39,167 bases of DNA, taken from contig JASGMC010000007.1 in NCBI GenBank assembly GCA_030156625.1, positions 1 to 39,167 of the forward strand, in the 5' to 3' direction. The DNA comes from Methanoculleus sp. GTDB taxonomy: Archaea; Halobacteriota; Methanomicrobia; Methanomicrobiales; Methanoculleaceae. Below, one piece after another: positions 6,949 through 15,468 of the stretch (the stretch's first letter is position 1; the number at the start of each line of letters is the position of its first letter). Below the pieces are notes generated by a model that ran no database searches, was not told the DNA's origin, and was given only the letters and a program-made list of their open reading frames with translations. A program made the position numbers and the translations under genes.

Positions 6949-7527
6949 CTATAGCCCGAGTCCCTCAAGAAACATCCGGTGCAGGCGCAGATCCCCTCCA
7001 AGCTCCGGGTGGAAGGCGAACGCCATGTGCCGGCCGCTTTTGACCGCCACGATTCCTTCCGGGATGCGGGCAAGCACCTCAACGCCGGGGCCGACCTCCG
7101 ATGCCACCGGGGCCCGGATGAAGAACGCCCGGAAGGGGTCCGCGAGGCCCGCTATGTCTAAAAAAGCCTCCCGGGAGTCGACCTGCCGCCCGAAGGCGTT
7201 TCGCGCCACGTGCATCGGGATGAGGTTCAATGTCCGCACCCGTGGATCGTCCAGGTGGTCCGCAACGAGGACCATCCCCGCACAGGTGGCGAATACTCCG
7301 CCCGCAAACTCCGCGAGCGGCTCGTACATTCCGTTCTTCCCGATCAGCCGGGAGATGGTGGTGGACTCCCCGCCCGGTATCGCGAGCGCGTCGAGGTCCG
7401 CGAGGTCCCGCGCCTGCCGCACCGGGACGACCAGAGAGCCCGGCCGGTCCGCGAGAGCCTCGCGGAACGCCGCGATATGCTCGGCGACGTCGCCCTGGAG
7501 CGCGAGAACGCCGACCTTAACGCCCAC
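6949..7527 (-). CDS. pdxT: Pyridoxal 5'-phosphate synthase glutaminase subunit PdxT
   Basis: 192 residues, class I glutamine amidotransferase fold. [12 protein letters not shown] opens the protein, and [13 protein letters not shown] carries the family GGES motif. The nucleophile Cys is in [11 protein letters not shown] and the His is in [11 protein letters not shown]. PdxT releases ammonia from glutamine and passes it to PdxS for de novo vitamin B6 synthesis. The start is GTG, and the first 11 bases overlap the end of pdxS. It is the last gene of the purA operon. Confidence 0.96.
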   Translation of the reverse strand: MGVKVGVLALQGDVAEHIAAFREALADRPGSLVVPVRQARDLADLDALAIPGGESTTISRLIGKNGMYEPLAEFAGGVFATCAGMVLVADHLDDPRVRTLNLIPMHVARNAFGRQVDSREAFLDIAGLADPFRAFFIRAPVASEVGPGVEVLARIPEGIVAVKSGRHMAFAFHPELGGDLRLHRMFLEGLGL

Positions 7528-8413
7528 GGGTCTGCAACACCTCTTCTTCGCGGAGAAGATGGACGTCGAGGCCCTTCATCGCCTCGCCGAGACCCTTGCT
7601 CACCTCGGCGATGACCTTTGCATCTTCGTAGTGGTTCACCGCCTCCACGATCGCCCTGGCGGTCGTCTCGGGGTCTGCGGACTTGAAGATGCCCGACCCG
7701 ACGAAGACCCCGTCGGCCCCGAGCTGCATCATCAGCGCCGCGTCGGCAGGCGTCGCGATGCCGCCGGCGGAGAAGTTCACGACGGGAAGGCGGCCGAGGT
7801 TTGCGCACTCGATGACGAGTTCCACCGGCGCCTCGATCTCGCGGGCCCGGTCGGCGAGCTCCTGGCCGTCCATCCCTTTCAGCGCCCGGATACCGCCCAT
7901 GATCGCCCGCATGTGGCGGACCGCTTCAACGACGTTGCCGGTGCCGGCCTCGCCCTTCGTCCGGATCATCGCCGCACCCTCGTTGATGCGGCGCAGCGCC
8001 TCCCCGAGGTTCCGGGCGCCGCAGACGAACGGGACTGAAAAATGGGCCTTATCGATATGGAACTGCTCGTCCGCCGGGGTCAGCACCTCGCTCTCGTCGA
8101 CCATGTCCACACCGAGCGCCTCCAGGATCTGGGCCTCGACGAAGTGGCCGATCCGGGCCTTCCCCATCACCGGGATGGAGACCGCATCGATGATCTCGAC
8201 GACCTTCTGCGGGTCGGCCATGCGGGCCACGCCCCCGGCCGCTCTGATATCGGCAGGGACTCTCTCAAGCGCCATGACGGCGACGGCACCGGCCTCTTCG
8301 GCGAGCTGCGCCTGCTCTGCGTTGACGACGTCCATGATGACGCCGCCTTTCTGCATCGACGCAAAGCCGCGCTTGATCAGCTCGGTGCCAAATCTCAGTT
8401 CCTCGAGTTTCAT
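7517..8413 (-). CDS. pdxS: Pyridoxal 5'-phosphate synthase lyase subunit PdxS
   Basis: 298 residues of a very conserved TIM-barrel enzyme ([76 protein letters not shown]). It makes PLP from ribose 5-phosphate, glyceraldehyde 3-phosphate and ammonia supplied by PdxT, forming a dodecameric complex. It starts 5 bases after the cbiB stop and overlaps pdxT by 11 bases. Confidence 0.97.
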   Translation of the reverse strand: MKLEELRFGTELIKRGFASMQKGGVIMDVVNAEQAQLAEEAGAVAVMALERVPADIRAAGGVARMADPQKVVEIIDAVSIPVMGKARIGHFVEAQILEALGVDMVDESEVLTPADEQFHIDKAHFSVPFVCGARNLGEALRRINEGAAMIRTKGEAGTGNVVEAVRHMRAIMGGIRALKGMDGQELADRAREIEAPVELVIECANLGRLPVVNFSAGGIATPADAALMMQLGADGVFVGSGIFKSADPETTARAIVEAVNHYEDAKVIAEVSKGLGEAMKGLDVHLLREEEVLQTRGR

Positions 8414-8418
8414 TACTT

Positions 8419-9339
8419 CTATGTATAGCTCATGAACCCCAATAAAAATAGTGCGGCGATCTCGGCGAGGGCGAAGATGATCGTCGCCGCCCGGACCGCG
8501 CGGACGATCTCGGCGCCCGCCTCCGCGAGCGTCCGCTCCGCATCGCCGATCGTGTAGAAACCGGGCTTCTCGAGCCGGACGCCGACGCCGCCGGCGATGA
8601 CGGCCATCGGGATCCCGCCGTTGAACCCCGGGCGCTTCTTTCTATCCCGGCACAGCGCAGCCCAGGCCGGGGCGAACCGGCCCTTCACCGCGAAATAGGC
8701 GAGGAGGATAACCCCGGTCAGCCGGGCCGGGATGAAGTTCGCGATATCGTCGGCGCGGGCCGGGAACCACCCGAGCCGGAGCCGCTCGTCCCGGTAACCG
8801 AGCATCGCGTCCAGGGTGTTGACCGCCCGATAGATCGCGGCACCGGCGAGGCCGAAGAGCCCGAAGTAGAAGAGCGGGGAGACGATGCTGTCCACCAGGT
8901 TCTCCGTCATCGATTCGTACGCGGCCGAGAGGACGTGCTCGGGATCGAGGCGCGCCGTATCCCGGCTCACCATCATCCCGGCCCGCGAGCGGGCGGCGCC
9001 GATGCCGCCGTCCTCGAGTGCCCGGACCACGGCGGCGGTATGCTCCTCGAGCGCCCGCCAGGCCAGGCAGGCCTTGAGGAGGAAGGGCGCGAGGAGGAGG
9101 TAGAGATACCAGGGAGCCGCGAACTGGACGAGGATGAAGGGGACGGCAAAGAGCGATGCGGTCAGAACGGTCCCCGCGACCCCGGCAGCCCGCTGGATGC
9201 CGGCCGGGTAGCGGGCCGGAACCCCCCACCACCCGATGAACCGGCCGAGGATCGCCACCGGGTGATGCCGTGAGTGCGGGTCGCCGATCAGCCGGTCCAC
9301 CAGCAGCGACGCGGCGACTACGACCGCTGCCGCAGCCAT
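8419..9339 (-). CDS. cbiB: Adenosylcobinamide-phosphate synthase CbiB
   Basis: 306 residues with several membrane segments. Family motifs are [21 protein letters not shown] at the N-terminus, [40 protein letters not shown], and [15 protein letters not shown]. The enzyme attaches the aminopropanol arm to cobyric acid in the membrane, a late step of cobalamin synthesis that methanogens need for corrinoid methyltransferases. The start overlaps the end of the upstream DUF7524-like gene by 22 bases. Confidence 0.95.
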   Translation of the reverse strand: MAAAAVVVAASLLVDRLIGDPHSRHHPVAILGRFIGWWGVPARYPAGIQRAAGVAGTVLTASLFAVPFILVQFAAPWYLYLLLAPFLLKACLAWRALEEHTAAVVRALEDGGIGAARSRAGMMVSRDTARLDPEHVLSAAYESMTENLVDSIVSPLFYFGLFGLAGAAIYRAVNTLDAMLGYRDERLRLGWFPARADDIANFIPARLTGVILLAYFAVKGRFAPAWAALCRDRKKRPGFNGGIPMAVIAGGVGVRLEKPGFYTIGDAERTLAEAGAEIVRAVRAATIIFALAEIAALFLLGFMSYT

Positions 9340-9842
9340 GTAAGGATGAACCCGAGTAAAAGCGCCGCGAACGCAGCGGCGTTCAAGAGATCAACCCCTA
9401 GTGCGAACCACAGCCCGTAGAGCACCAGGGCAGCGGCAACGAGGGCGAGGATCGGGACGGAGGAGCCCCACCGGAACGGGACCGCCGGGGCGGCCGGGGC
9501 CGCCGGGATCTCGACCGGCCCGGGCTCCGGTGCCGCCCGCTCCCTGACGACGACCCGGAACTCCGCTCTTCTGGCGCCGTACCCGGCGATCACCTCGACG
9601 TTGAAGACCCCGGGATAGGCGTCCTCCCGGATGGGGATGCGGAACTCCTCGTCCCCGTTCACGTAGAGGTTCTCGTGGAAAAAACCGGTGAAGATCGAGG
9701 AGTTCGTTGAGGCGAGGGTGATGTGAAGCGGTGACCCGTGGTTGACGATATGGAGGACAAGGTCGCTCCCCGGCATCGCCTCGACCTCGTCCGGAACCTC
9801 GATGAAGTTAATCCCCCGGCGGTTGAGATGAATCTCCGTCAT
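9318..9842 (-). CDS. Membrane-anchored protein of DUF7524 type
   Basis: 174 residues. Residues 1-100 look like a beta-sandwich (alternating hydrophobic strands, for example DLVLHIVNHGSPLHITLAS and VFNVEVIAGYGARRAEFRVV). A Pro/Ala linker follows, and two transmembrane helices lie at about 128-149 and 151-170. The arrangement recalls the archaeal family DUF7524, an assignment from memory. No signal peptide is obvious, so the topology is uncertain. It sits between the Trm112-like gene and cbiB in the operon. No function can be assigned. Confidence 0.75.
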   Translation of the reverse strand: MTEIHLNRRGINFIEVPDEVEAMPGSDLVLHIVNHGSPLHITLASTNSSIFTGFFHENLYVNGDEEFRIPIREDAYPGVFNVEVIAGYGARRAEFRVVVRERAAPEPGPVEIPAAPAAPAVPFRWGSSVPILALVAAALVLYGLWFALGVDLLNAAAFAALLLGFILTWLRQRS

Positions 9843-9850
9843 CGGTCAGC

Positions 9851-10036
9851 TCAGTCCTCACAGGCGGTCTGCGGGAGGAGGTTCGGGATGCCCTCGTTGA
9901 TGGGGTAGTCGACGCTGCACGCCGCGCACCGGAGGGTGCCTTCCAGCACCTCCTCACCGCTCTCTTCGGTCACGGTCAGCGAAAGTTCGCCCTTGCAGAC
10001 CGGGCAGCAGAGTATCTCCAGCAGGCTTTTTCTCAT
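9851..10036 (-). CDS. Trm112-like zinc-binding protein
   Basis: 61 residues: MRKSLLEILCCPVCKGELSL at the N-terminus, then LRCAACSVDYPINEGIPNLL. The two CxxC pairs form a zinc ribbon, and the family C-terminus YPI..GIPxLLP is intact. Trm112 and its bacterial UPF0434 relatives activate several RNA and protein methyltransferases by binding them; the partner here is unknown. The ATG overlaps the purA stop as ATGA, showing translational coupling. Confidence 0.85.
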   Translation of the reverse strand: MRKSLLEILCCPVCKGELSLTVTEESGEEVLEGTLRCAACSVDYPINEGIPNLLPQTACED

Positions 10037-11043
10037 CGTTCGCCCCTCAGATCGATGATCTGGGACATCTCGGGACCCGTCGATATCAGGGTAACGGGTT
10101 TGCCGATGTCCTTTTCGGCCTGCGCGATGAAGTCCTGTGCCGCTTTGGTCAGCTGATCGTACTCCGTCGCGCCGAAACAGGCCGGGTCGATCCGGTCGAT
10201 GCCGGTGATCGCCGCCTGGGTGCACCCGTTGATCATCGCCGAGTAACGGGCCATCTTCCCGTCCCAGGTGCCGATGCGGCGCTGGCGATGGGTGACGGTG
10301 CCGAACTCCTCGATGCCGAGCTCGTGCGACCGCTCCGTCGTCATCTCCGTGGAGAAGGGACCCTCGCCGACCCGGGTCGGGTAGGCCTTGAAGACGACAA
10401 TGACGTCGTCGATCCGGGTCGGGCCGACGCCGTTGTCGGCGGCGATCTGCGAGGCGGAGGTGTCTTTGCTTGTCACGAACGGGTAGGTCCCGAAGTAGAG
10501 CGAGATCCCGAAGCCCTGGGTCCCCTCGAGGAGGACCACCTCGTCCCGGTCCAGGGCGCTGTTGACGTCTTGGGCCACGTCGGTTATGTAATCCGCGAGC
10601 TCCGGGACGTCTTTCGCCTGCCGGGACGTCCGGAGGACGCGGTCGGCGTTCGCCGGACCGCACCCGGTGCCGGTGCTCCCGATCTTATCCCTGAGATGCC
10701 CGCTCGCTCTGTCCCGGGCGATGTGCTCCTCTTCGATGACGCCGCACCGCCCGTCGACAAAGATCCTGCCCCGGACGCCGAGCAGATCGACTTCCCGCAG
10801 GAACACCCGGGGATCGACGAGCACGCCGCTTCCGACCATGAGGGCCGCTTCCTGGTAGACGAATCCCGAAGGGACCATCCTGACACCGTACTCCTTCTCT
10901 CCGACACAGACGGTATGCCCTGCGTTAGGGCCGACACCGCCCCGGGAGATGATGGATGGTCTGTCCTGATGAGCGATGTGGGCTACGATCTTTCCCTTTC
11001 CCTCGTCACCAAAGAACCCGCCGACGATAATAGTACAACTCAT
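10033..11043 (-). CDS. purA: Adenylosuccinate synthetase, short archaeal type
   Basis: 336 residues from the ATG at 11043 (MSCTIIVGGFFGDEGKGKIV). Longer open frames upstream lack homology. The GTP-binding loop GFFGDEGKGK, GPNAGHTV, GSTGTGCGPANADRV, EGTQGFGISLYFGTYPFVTS and GIDRIDPACFG are family motifs. The enzyme joins IMP and aspartate using GTP on the way to AMP. The length is typical of archaeal PurA, which lacks segments found in the 430-residue bacterial form. First gene of the six-gene operon running to pdxT. The upstream 650-base gap carries ORB elements. Confidence 0.95.
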   Translation of the reverse strand: MSCTIIVGGFFGDEGKGKIVAHIAHQDRPSIISRGGVGPNAGHTVCVGEKEYGVRMVPSGFVYQEAALMVGSGVLVDPRVFLREVDLLGVRGRIFVDGRCGVIEEEHIARDRASGHLRDKIGSTGTGCGPANADRVLRTSRQAKDVPELADYITDVAQDVNSALDRDEVVLLEGTQGFGISLYFGTYPFVTSKDTSASQIAADNGVGPTRIDDVIVVFKAYPTRVGEGPFSTEMTTERSHELGIEEFGTVTHRQRRIGTWDGKMARYSAMINGCTQAAITGIDRIDPACFGATEYDQLTKAAQDFIAQAEKDIGKPVTLISTGPEMSQIIDLRGER

Positions 11044-11194
11044 TGTTCTATCAAGTAGGATGGAGCGATACTGGGTGATAAACGTTACAATGTGACACCG
11101 GGAGAGCTGCCACCCCGCTTGAACATAACCGGGTTCCGACAACCGGTACACTGCCCGCTTCACACCGTTTCGCGCCCCGGGAGGGAGGGGCGGA

Positions 11195-11327
11195 CCGGAG
11201 ATGATCGGCAGGCGCGGGGTTCCGGGCATGCACTTCCGGCATTGCGCCGTGATATTCGCGCATGTCCCGCATTTCCGGCGGCAGCGGCCATCGCATATCA
11301 ACCCCGGCATCCGCCGATCATCTCCGG
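11195..11327. repeat. Long inverted repeat, 15-bp perfect arms
   Basis: CCGGAGATGATCGGC at 11195-11209 is the exact reverse complement of 11313-11327. Pairing can continue inward imperfectly (CGGGGTT with AACCCCG). The loop of about 100 bases is itself rich in partial repeats of the type TTCCGGCAT. It could be a cruciform near the origin, a structured leader of purA, or the trace of a small mobile repeat. Confidence 0.6.
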
Positions 11328-11350
11328 CACGGTTGCCGCCGGGATCTGGA

Positions 11351-11372
11351 CCCCTTCATTTCCAGTGGAAAT
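11351..11372 (-). promoter_or_regulatory. Origin recognition box (ORB), minus orientation
   Basis: The site reads CCCCTTCATTTCCAGTGGAA followed by AT. On the minus strand this is the archaeal ORB pattern TTCCACTGGAAA plus a G-rich tail (GGGG). Orc1/Cdc6 proteins bind such boxes. AT-rich sequence (TTTAATTTCTTGGATATT) follows directly. Confidence 0.75.
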
Positions 11373-11566
11373 TTAATTTCTTGGATATTCCAGACCGTCA
11401 CGTCGAGTTTTTCCCCCGGAGCGGCATGGTGATCTGTAATCAGATCGGTCACCGGGGCGCGGATGCGAACCCGAAGATCTGCCCGGGGTTTGAGGGACCG
11501 GATGCATATTCCCGATACGGGTACGACGGGATCCCGACCGGCCAGAATCCCTGAATAAATCCACAT

Positions 11567-11588
11567 CTCCAGTGGAAATAAAGGGGTT
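11567..11588 (+). promoter_or_regulatory. Origin recognition box (ORB), plus orientation
   Basis: The site reads CTCCAGTGGAAATAAAGGGG then TT. It is inverted relative to the box at 11351, with about 195 bases between them. Confidence 0.75.
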
Positions 11589-11692
11589 GTCCGCCCGTCG
11601 TTTTTCTGTCGGACACCAAACTATCAGTTGCCCGGGCAGAGATTATCCATAAAAGAATTTCGATTTTCGTTTGAATATTTATGGGGATATTT

Positions 11693-12853
11693 TTATTTTA
11701 TCGATTCAAGAAAGGTCCCCATACGGGAGAGCGCCTCTTTGAGATCGTCGCGCGAGACCGCGTAGGCGCACCGCAGGTGCCCGACACCCGAGGGCCCGAG
11801 GACGCTTCCCGGGACGACCGCCACGTGCTGCTCGCGGAGAAGCGCCTCCGCAAATTCGGTATCGGTCATGCCGGTGCTCTCCACAGAGGGGAAAGCGTAG
11901 AACGCACCCTTCGGGACGTGGCAGGAAAGACCGAGCTTGTTCAACCCGTCGACGAAGAGGTTCCGCCGGAGGCGGTACTCCCGGACCATGGCGTCCTTCT
12001 CGGCTTCCCCGATCCGGAGCGCCTCGTAGGCCGCGATCTGCCCCATGACGGGGGCGCAGAGCGCGACGTACTGGTGGATCTTTAAAGCCGCCGCGGCGAT
12101 CTCGGCCGGAGCGCAGAGGTAGCCGATCCGCCACCCGGTCATGGCGAAGGCCTTCGAGAACCCGTTCAAGGTGATCGTCCGCTCGAAGAGTTCGGGGATC
12201 GTCGCTGGCGAGAAGTGGCCGCCGTCGTAGGTGAGCTCGGCGTAGACCTCGTCGCTGATGAGGAGAAGGTCGTGGTCGACCAGGAGATCGGCAATGGCGC
12301 GCCAGTCCGCCTCCTGCATCACCCCGCCGGTTGGGTTGTTCGGGAAGTTTGCGACGAGCACCTTCGTCCTCGGCGTGATCCGTTCCGCGAGCGCGTCGGC
12401 CGTCAGCCGGAACTCGTCCTCCGCCCGGCAGGGGACGGAGACCGGGATCCCGCCGGCGAGGGAGACGCAGGGGATGTAGGAGACGTAGCAGGGCTCGGCG
12501 ACGAGCACCTCGTCGCCCGGGTCCACGACGGCCCGGATGGCGATGTCGGCCGCTTCCGAGACGCCGCAGGTCACGATGATCTCTTTGTCGGCATCGTAGC
12601 GGGTGTTAAACCGGGTATCGAGGTAGCGGCTGATGGCGCCCCGGAGCTGGGGCGTCCCCTTGTTCGAGGTATAGGCGGTCGACCCCTGCTCGATGGAGTA
12701 GATGGACGCCTCGCAGACGCACCAGGGGGTCACGAAGTCCGGTTCGCCGACACCCAGGGATATGACGTCCTCCATCGTCTGGGCGATATCGAAGAACCGC
12801 CTGATGCCCGACGGGGGTATGGCACGGGCCCGTTCCGAGACGAAGTCCCTCAA
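11693..12853 (-). CDS. Class I/II pyridoxal-phosphate aminotransferase
   Basis: 386 residues, fold type I. Landmarks are SLGVGEPDFVTPW, the cofactor-binding NFPNNPTGG, SDEVYAEL, and the PLP lysine in NGFSKAFAMTGWRIGY (Lys 234), with a C-terminal Arg region HLRCAYAVSR. It resembles archaeal aspartate/aromatic aminotransferases; the exact substrate cannot be read from sequence. The start is TTG at 12853, preceded by a strong GAGGTGAGGTG. The first internal Met (MEDVISLG) would remove conserved N-terminal residues. It is the last gene of orc1-lrp-aminotransferase. Confidence 0.9.
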   Translation of the reverse strand: MRDFVSERARAIPPSGIRRFFDIAQTMEDVISLGVGEPDFVTPWCVCEASIYSIEQGSTAYTSNKGTPQLRGAISRYLDTRFNTRYDADKEIIVTCGVSEAADIAIRAVVDPGDEVLVAEPCYVSYIPCVSLAGGIPVSVPCRAEDEFRLTADALAERITPRTKVLVANFPNNPTGGVMQEADWRAIADLLVDHDLLLISDEVYAELTYDGGHFSPATIPELFERTITLNGFSKAFAMTGWRIGYLCAPAEIAAAALKIHQYVALCAPVMGQIAAYEALRIGEAEKDAMVREYRLRRNLFVDGLNKLGLSCHVPKGAFYAFPSVESTGMTDTEFAEALLREQHVAVVPGSVLGPSGVGHLRCAYAVSRDDLKEALSRMGTFLESIK

Positions 12854-12864
12854 CGCACCTCACC

Positions 12865-13356
12865 TCAGAACGAGTAGGGGAGATGCTCAACCTCTTCGCG
12901 CTCGGCGAAGGTGGTGCCGTTCTCCTTGTAGGTCTTCATGATGATGTGCGTCGCCGTCTCCCGGATCCGGTTCATCGGAGCGATCTGCTCGGATACGAAC
13001 CGCGCAATCTCGTGCATGCTCGGCCCGGCGACCAGGAGCTGGAGGTCGTAGATCCCGGTCATGAGCCGGAGCGACCGGACCTGCGGGAACCGGGTCAGCC
13101 GTTCTGCGATCCGGTCGTAGCCGAAGTCCCGCTCAGGCGAGACCTTCAACTCGATCACCGCGGTGACCTTGCCGTCGCCGGCCCGCTCCCAGTCGACGAC
13201 CGCGCTGTAGCGGCGGATGGCGCCGGCCGCTTCCAGCCGGCTTATCCGGTCCTTTACATCCTCTTCACTCACCTCGGCCAGCACCGCAAGTTCGCTTACC
13301 GGGGTGCGGCAGTTCTCCTCCAGGAGATGGAGGAGGATACGGTCCTTCTCGTCCAT
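12865..13356 (-). CDS. Lrp/AsnC-family transcriptional regulator
   Basis: 163 residues: N-terminal helix-turn-helix (DRILLHLLEENCRTPVSELA, then VKDRISRLEAAGAIRRYSAV) and a C-terminal RAM/ligand domain (VTAVIELKVSPERDFG, LMTGIYDLQLLVAG). Such proteins form dimers or octamers and sense amino acids. The ATG follows CAGGTGAAGTT and is 4 bases after the orc1 stop. The aminotransferase begins 11 bases downstream, so the regulator may respond to that enzyme's substrate or product (inference). Confidence 0.92.
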   Translation of the reverse strand: MDEKDRILLHLLEENCRTPVSELAVLAEVSEEDVKDRISRLEAAGAIRRYSAVVDWERAGDGKVTAVIELKVSPERDFGYDRIAERLTRFPQVRSLRLMTGIYDLQLLVAGPSMHEIARFVSEQIAPMNRIRETATHIIMKTYKENGTTFAEREEVEHLPYSF

Positions 13357-13360
13357 AACT

Positions 13361-14644
13361 TCACCTGAACATTGCTCTCAATCGGTTGATGTCGAGCTCC
13401 TTAAGCCTCTGGTCGTCGAGCCTCGGGTCGCGCATGACGACCTCTTCGATCTTGCTCGTCGTTGCGTCGAACCACATCTCCTTCGTCCGGCCGTAGCGGC
13501 CCCGCGAGACGACCCGGGTGTTGATGACGCCGAGCATGTTGAGCTCGGAGATGAGGTCCGTGATCCGGCGGTGCGTCAGTACGTCGAGATCGATGATCCG
13601 GGCGATCTCGCGGTAGACCACGGTGACCTCGCCGCTCGTGAAGATCCTCTTACCCATCTGCTCGAGGATCAGCATCGCGTAGAGGACCGCCTTGCTCTGG
13701 GTCGGGAGGGTGGAGATGCACTCCACCATGCTGTCGGTCTCGATCTTCTCCTGCGCCATCCGGACATGCCTCTCATCCACATTCGCGGCGTTCTCACGAT
13801 CCGCGAGTTCGCCAGAGACCCGGAGAAGATCGAGCGCCCGCCGGGCGTCGCCGTGCTCCTGCGCCGCGAGCGCCGCACAGAGCGGGATGACCGTCTCGCC
13901 GAGCGCTCCCTCCACGAATGCCAGATCGGCCCTCTGCTGGAGGATGTCGCAGAGCTGCGGGGCGTTGTAGGGGGGGAAGACGATCTCCTCCTCAGAGAGC
14001 GAGGAGAGGACACGGGGGTCCAGGAAGTCGGTGAACCGGAGGTCGTTTGAGATCCCGATGATGCTGACTTTGGCAGACTTCAGATCGGAGTTGATCCGGG
14101 TGAGGTTGTAGAGGGTATCGTCGCCGCTCTTCTTGACGAGTTTGTCGATCTCGTCGAGGATGATGACCATGACCCCACCGCTGCTCTCGAGCTGGTTCTT
14201 CAGTTCCGCGTAGACCTGGTCGGTCGGCCACCCGGTCATGGGGATGTGGTTCCTCGTGCTGTCGCTCGGGTGCTCGTCGGCGTCGTCGAGGCCGTTCGCT
14301 ATCTGGGCGAGGACCCGGTACTGGGTATCGATCACTTCACAGTTGAGGTGTACGATCCTGCACTTCGTCCCGGCGAGTGCGCTGGCGTTCTCGAGCTCCG
14401 TTCCCACGTACCGGGCCGACGCCGTCTTCCCGGTCCCGGTCTTGCCGTAGATGAGGATGTTTGACGGAGTCTCGTTCGTGAGGGCGGGCGCAAGAATGGA
14501 GGCGAGTTCGTCAATCTGCGGTTTCCGGTGAGGAAGGATCTGGGGACGATAGCTGTGTCGGAGCACTTCCCTGTTCTTGAATATACGCCTGTTGGTCAGG
14601 TATTTTTTGAATAATCCCATTGGGTTTGTCTTATCGTCCGACAT
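13361..14644 (-). CDS. cdc6: Orc1/Cdc6 replication initiator
   Basis: 427 residues. AAA+ ATPase: Walker A GKTGTGKT (residues 67-74), Walker B MVIILDEIDKL (about 159-169), sensor region VSIIGISNDLRFTDFLDPRV, arginine-finger/lid region and ARRALDLLRVSGELA. The C-terminal winged helix (VYREIARIIDLDVLTHRRI, DLISELNMLGVINTRVVSRG) binds origin DNA. The protein marks origins by binding ORB sequences and loads MCM. Several matching boxes lie directly upstream and nearby, as is usual for archaeal orc1 genes next to their cognate origin. First gene of a three-gene minus-strand unit. Confidence 0.96.
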   Translation of the reverse strand: MSDDKTNPMGLFKKYLTNRRIFKNREVLRHSYRPQILPHRKPQIDELASILAPALTNETPSNILIYGKTGTGKTASARYVGTELENASALAGTKCRIVHLNCEVIDTQYRVLAQIANGLDDADEHPSDSTRNHIPMTGWPTDQVYAELKNQLESSGGVMVIILDEIDKLVKKSGDDTLYNLTRINSDLKSAKVSIIGISNDLRFTDFLDPRVLSSLSEEEIVFPPYNAPQLCDILQQRADLAFVEGALGETVIPLCAALAAQEHGDARRALDLLRVSGELADRENAANVDERHVRMAQEKIETDSMVECISTLPTQSKAVLYAMLILEQMGKRIFTSGEVTVVYREIARIIDLDVLTHRRITDLISELNMLGVINTRVVSRGRYGRTKEMWFDATTSKIEEVVMRDPRLDDQRLKELDINRLRAMFR

Positions 14645-14723
14645 GATGTCACCGGAGGGGGTTGCCAGGACAGGAAATTTTCGTGTCGAGGACTCTTAAG
14701 ATGATCGTTTTCAGGACAGATAA

Positions 14724-14744
14724 CCCCTTCGTTTCCAGTGGAAC
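14724..14744 (-). promoter_or_regulatory. Origin recognition box (ORB), minus orientation
   Basis: CCCCTTCGTTTCCAGTGGAA then C. It is the closest match in the window to the archaeal ORB core and lies 80 bases upstream of orc1, where it could also mediate autoregulation. Confidence 0.85.
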
Positions 14745-14838
14745 AAAAGACCGTTGAATACCGGTGGGATGCCGATGAACCGTTCAGGATGGCGACGATA
14801 TCAGAGGGCATGCCGGGAGAAAAACCGGGATCGCCCCC

Positions 14839-14859
14839 ACCCCTTTGTTTCGTGTGGAG
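14839..14859 (-). promoter_or_regulatory. Degenerate ORB, minus orientation
   Basis: ACCCCTTTGTTTCGTGTGGA then G. The GGGG tail and spacing are kept, with a few mismatches in the dyad. It has the same direction as the box at 14724. Confidence 0.6.
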
Positions 14860-15001
14860 AGTGATGATGATACGACCCGTATCATTCAATCAAAAAGTGA
14901 TGACGATAGCCATGTGTACCTCTTCAACTCAAGCTATATAATTTTATGGAAAACGTACAGGACAGGAAGAAACGACTGCAGAGCAGGTAAACAGAAGCAT
15001 A

Positions 15002-15075
15002 GAACGAGGAAAGAAGAGGATCGGGTGGAAAAAGAGGAGGGGCAGGTGAAAAAAGAAGAGTCCAGAGTGGAGGGA
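15002..15075 (+). repeat. Purine-rich imperfect 21-bp tandem repeat
   Basis: Three to four units of about 21 bases (for example GGTGGAAAAAGAGGAGGGGC and GGTGAAAAAAGAAGAGTCCA) lie within a longer stretch of almost pure A/G on the plus strand. The position inside the origin suggests an unwinding or protein-loading element. Confidence 0.6.
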
Positions 15076-15446
15076 TAGGTGTACGGAACCGGAAGAAAAA
15101 GTTCGGAGTGAGAAGAGAATGGCACAGTACCCACCCCCGATCATCCTGTCGCCGGACCGATCAACCGTCGGTCAGGACCCCGGTTACTCTCCCGGACGGA
15201 CCGGATCGGCACTCCTCCGGGACCAGATTCCCATCAAGGTGAATCGAGTTGTTGCTCCGGACAGGTTGCATCTCCTCCCTAGAACGGGTCCGGTGGATCG
15301 GATCGAGGATCGGATCGAAAAACTCTCCTGCCAGCCTGGATCCTGTTAACTATCTCGGATAAACCGGATTCGGCCATCGGGGATCCACGGAACCCATCCT
15401 CCCTTCCTGCATCGCCCCTCCCCCCGGGCCGGGGCGAACCGTCATG

Positions 15447-15468
15447 GTTCCAGTCGAAACAAAGGGGT
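15447..15468 (+). promoter_or_regulatory. Origin recognition box (ORB), plus orientation
   Basis: GTTCCAGTCGAAACAAAGGG then GT. There is one mismatch in the dyad (CAGTCG for CAGTGG). It is inverted relative to the boxes on the orc1 side. Confidence 0.75.

Larger units (their letters stand above)
11044..11692. other. 649-base gene-free segment with two inverted ORB elements
   Basis: This segment lies between purA and the aminotransferase 3' end. It holds a 15-bp inverted repeat with arms about 100 bases apart (11195-11327), two origin recognition boxes in opposite orientation (11351-11372 and 11567-11588), and an AT-rich tract at about 11640-11705. Open frames here look like chance. It resembles an archaeal origin or an auxiliary Orc1-binding cluster. 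Confidence 0.6.

Noticed and set aside
11051-11554. Several short open frames in the purA upstream gap
   Set aside because: No coding bias, no ribosome binding sites, and they overlap the inverted repeat and ORB elements.
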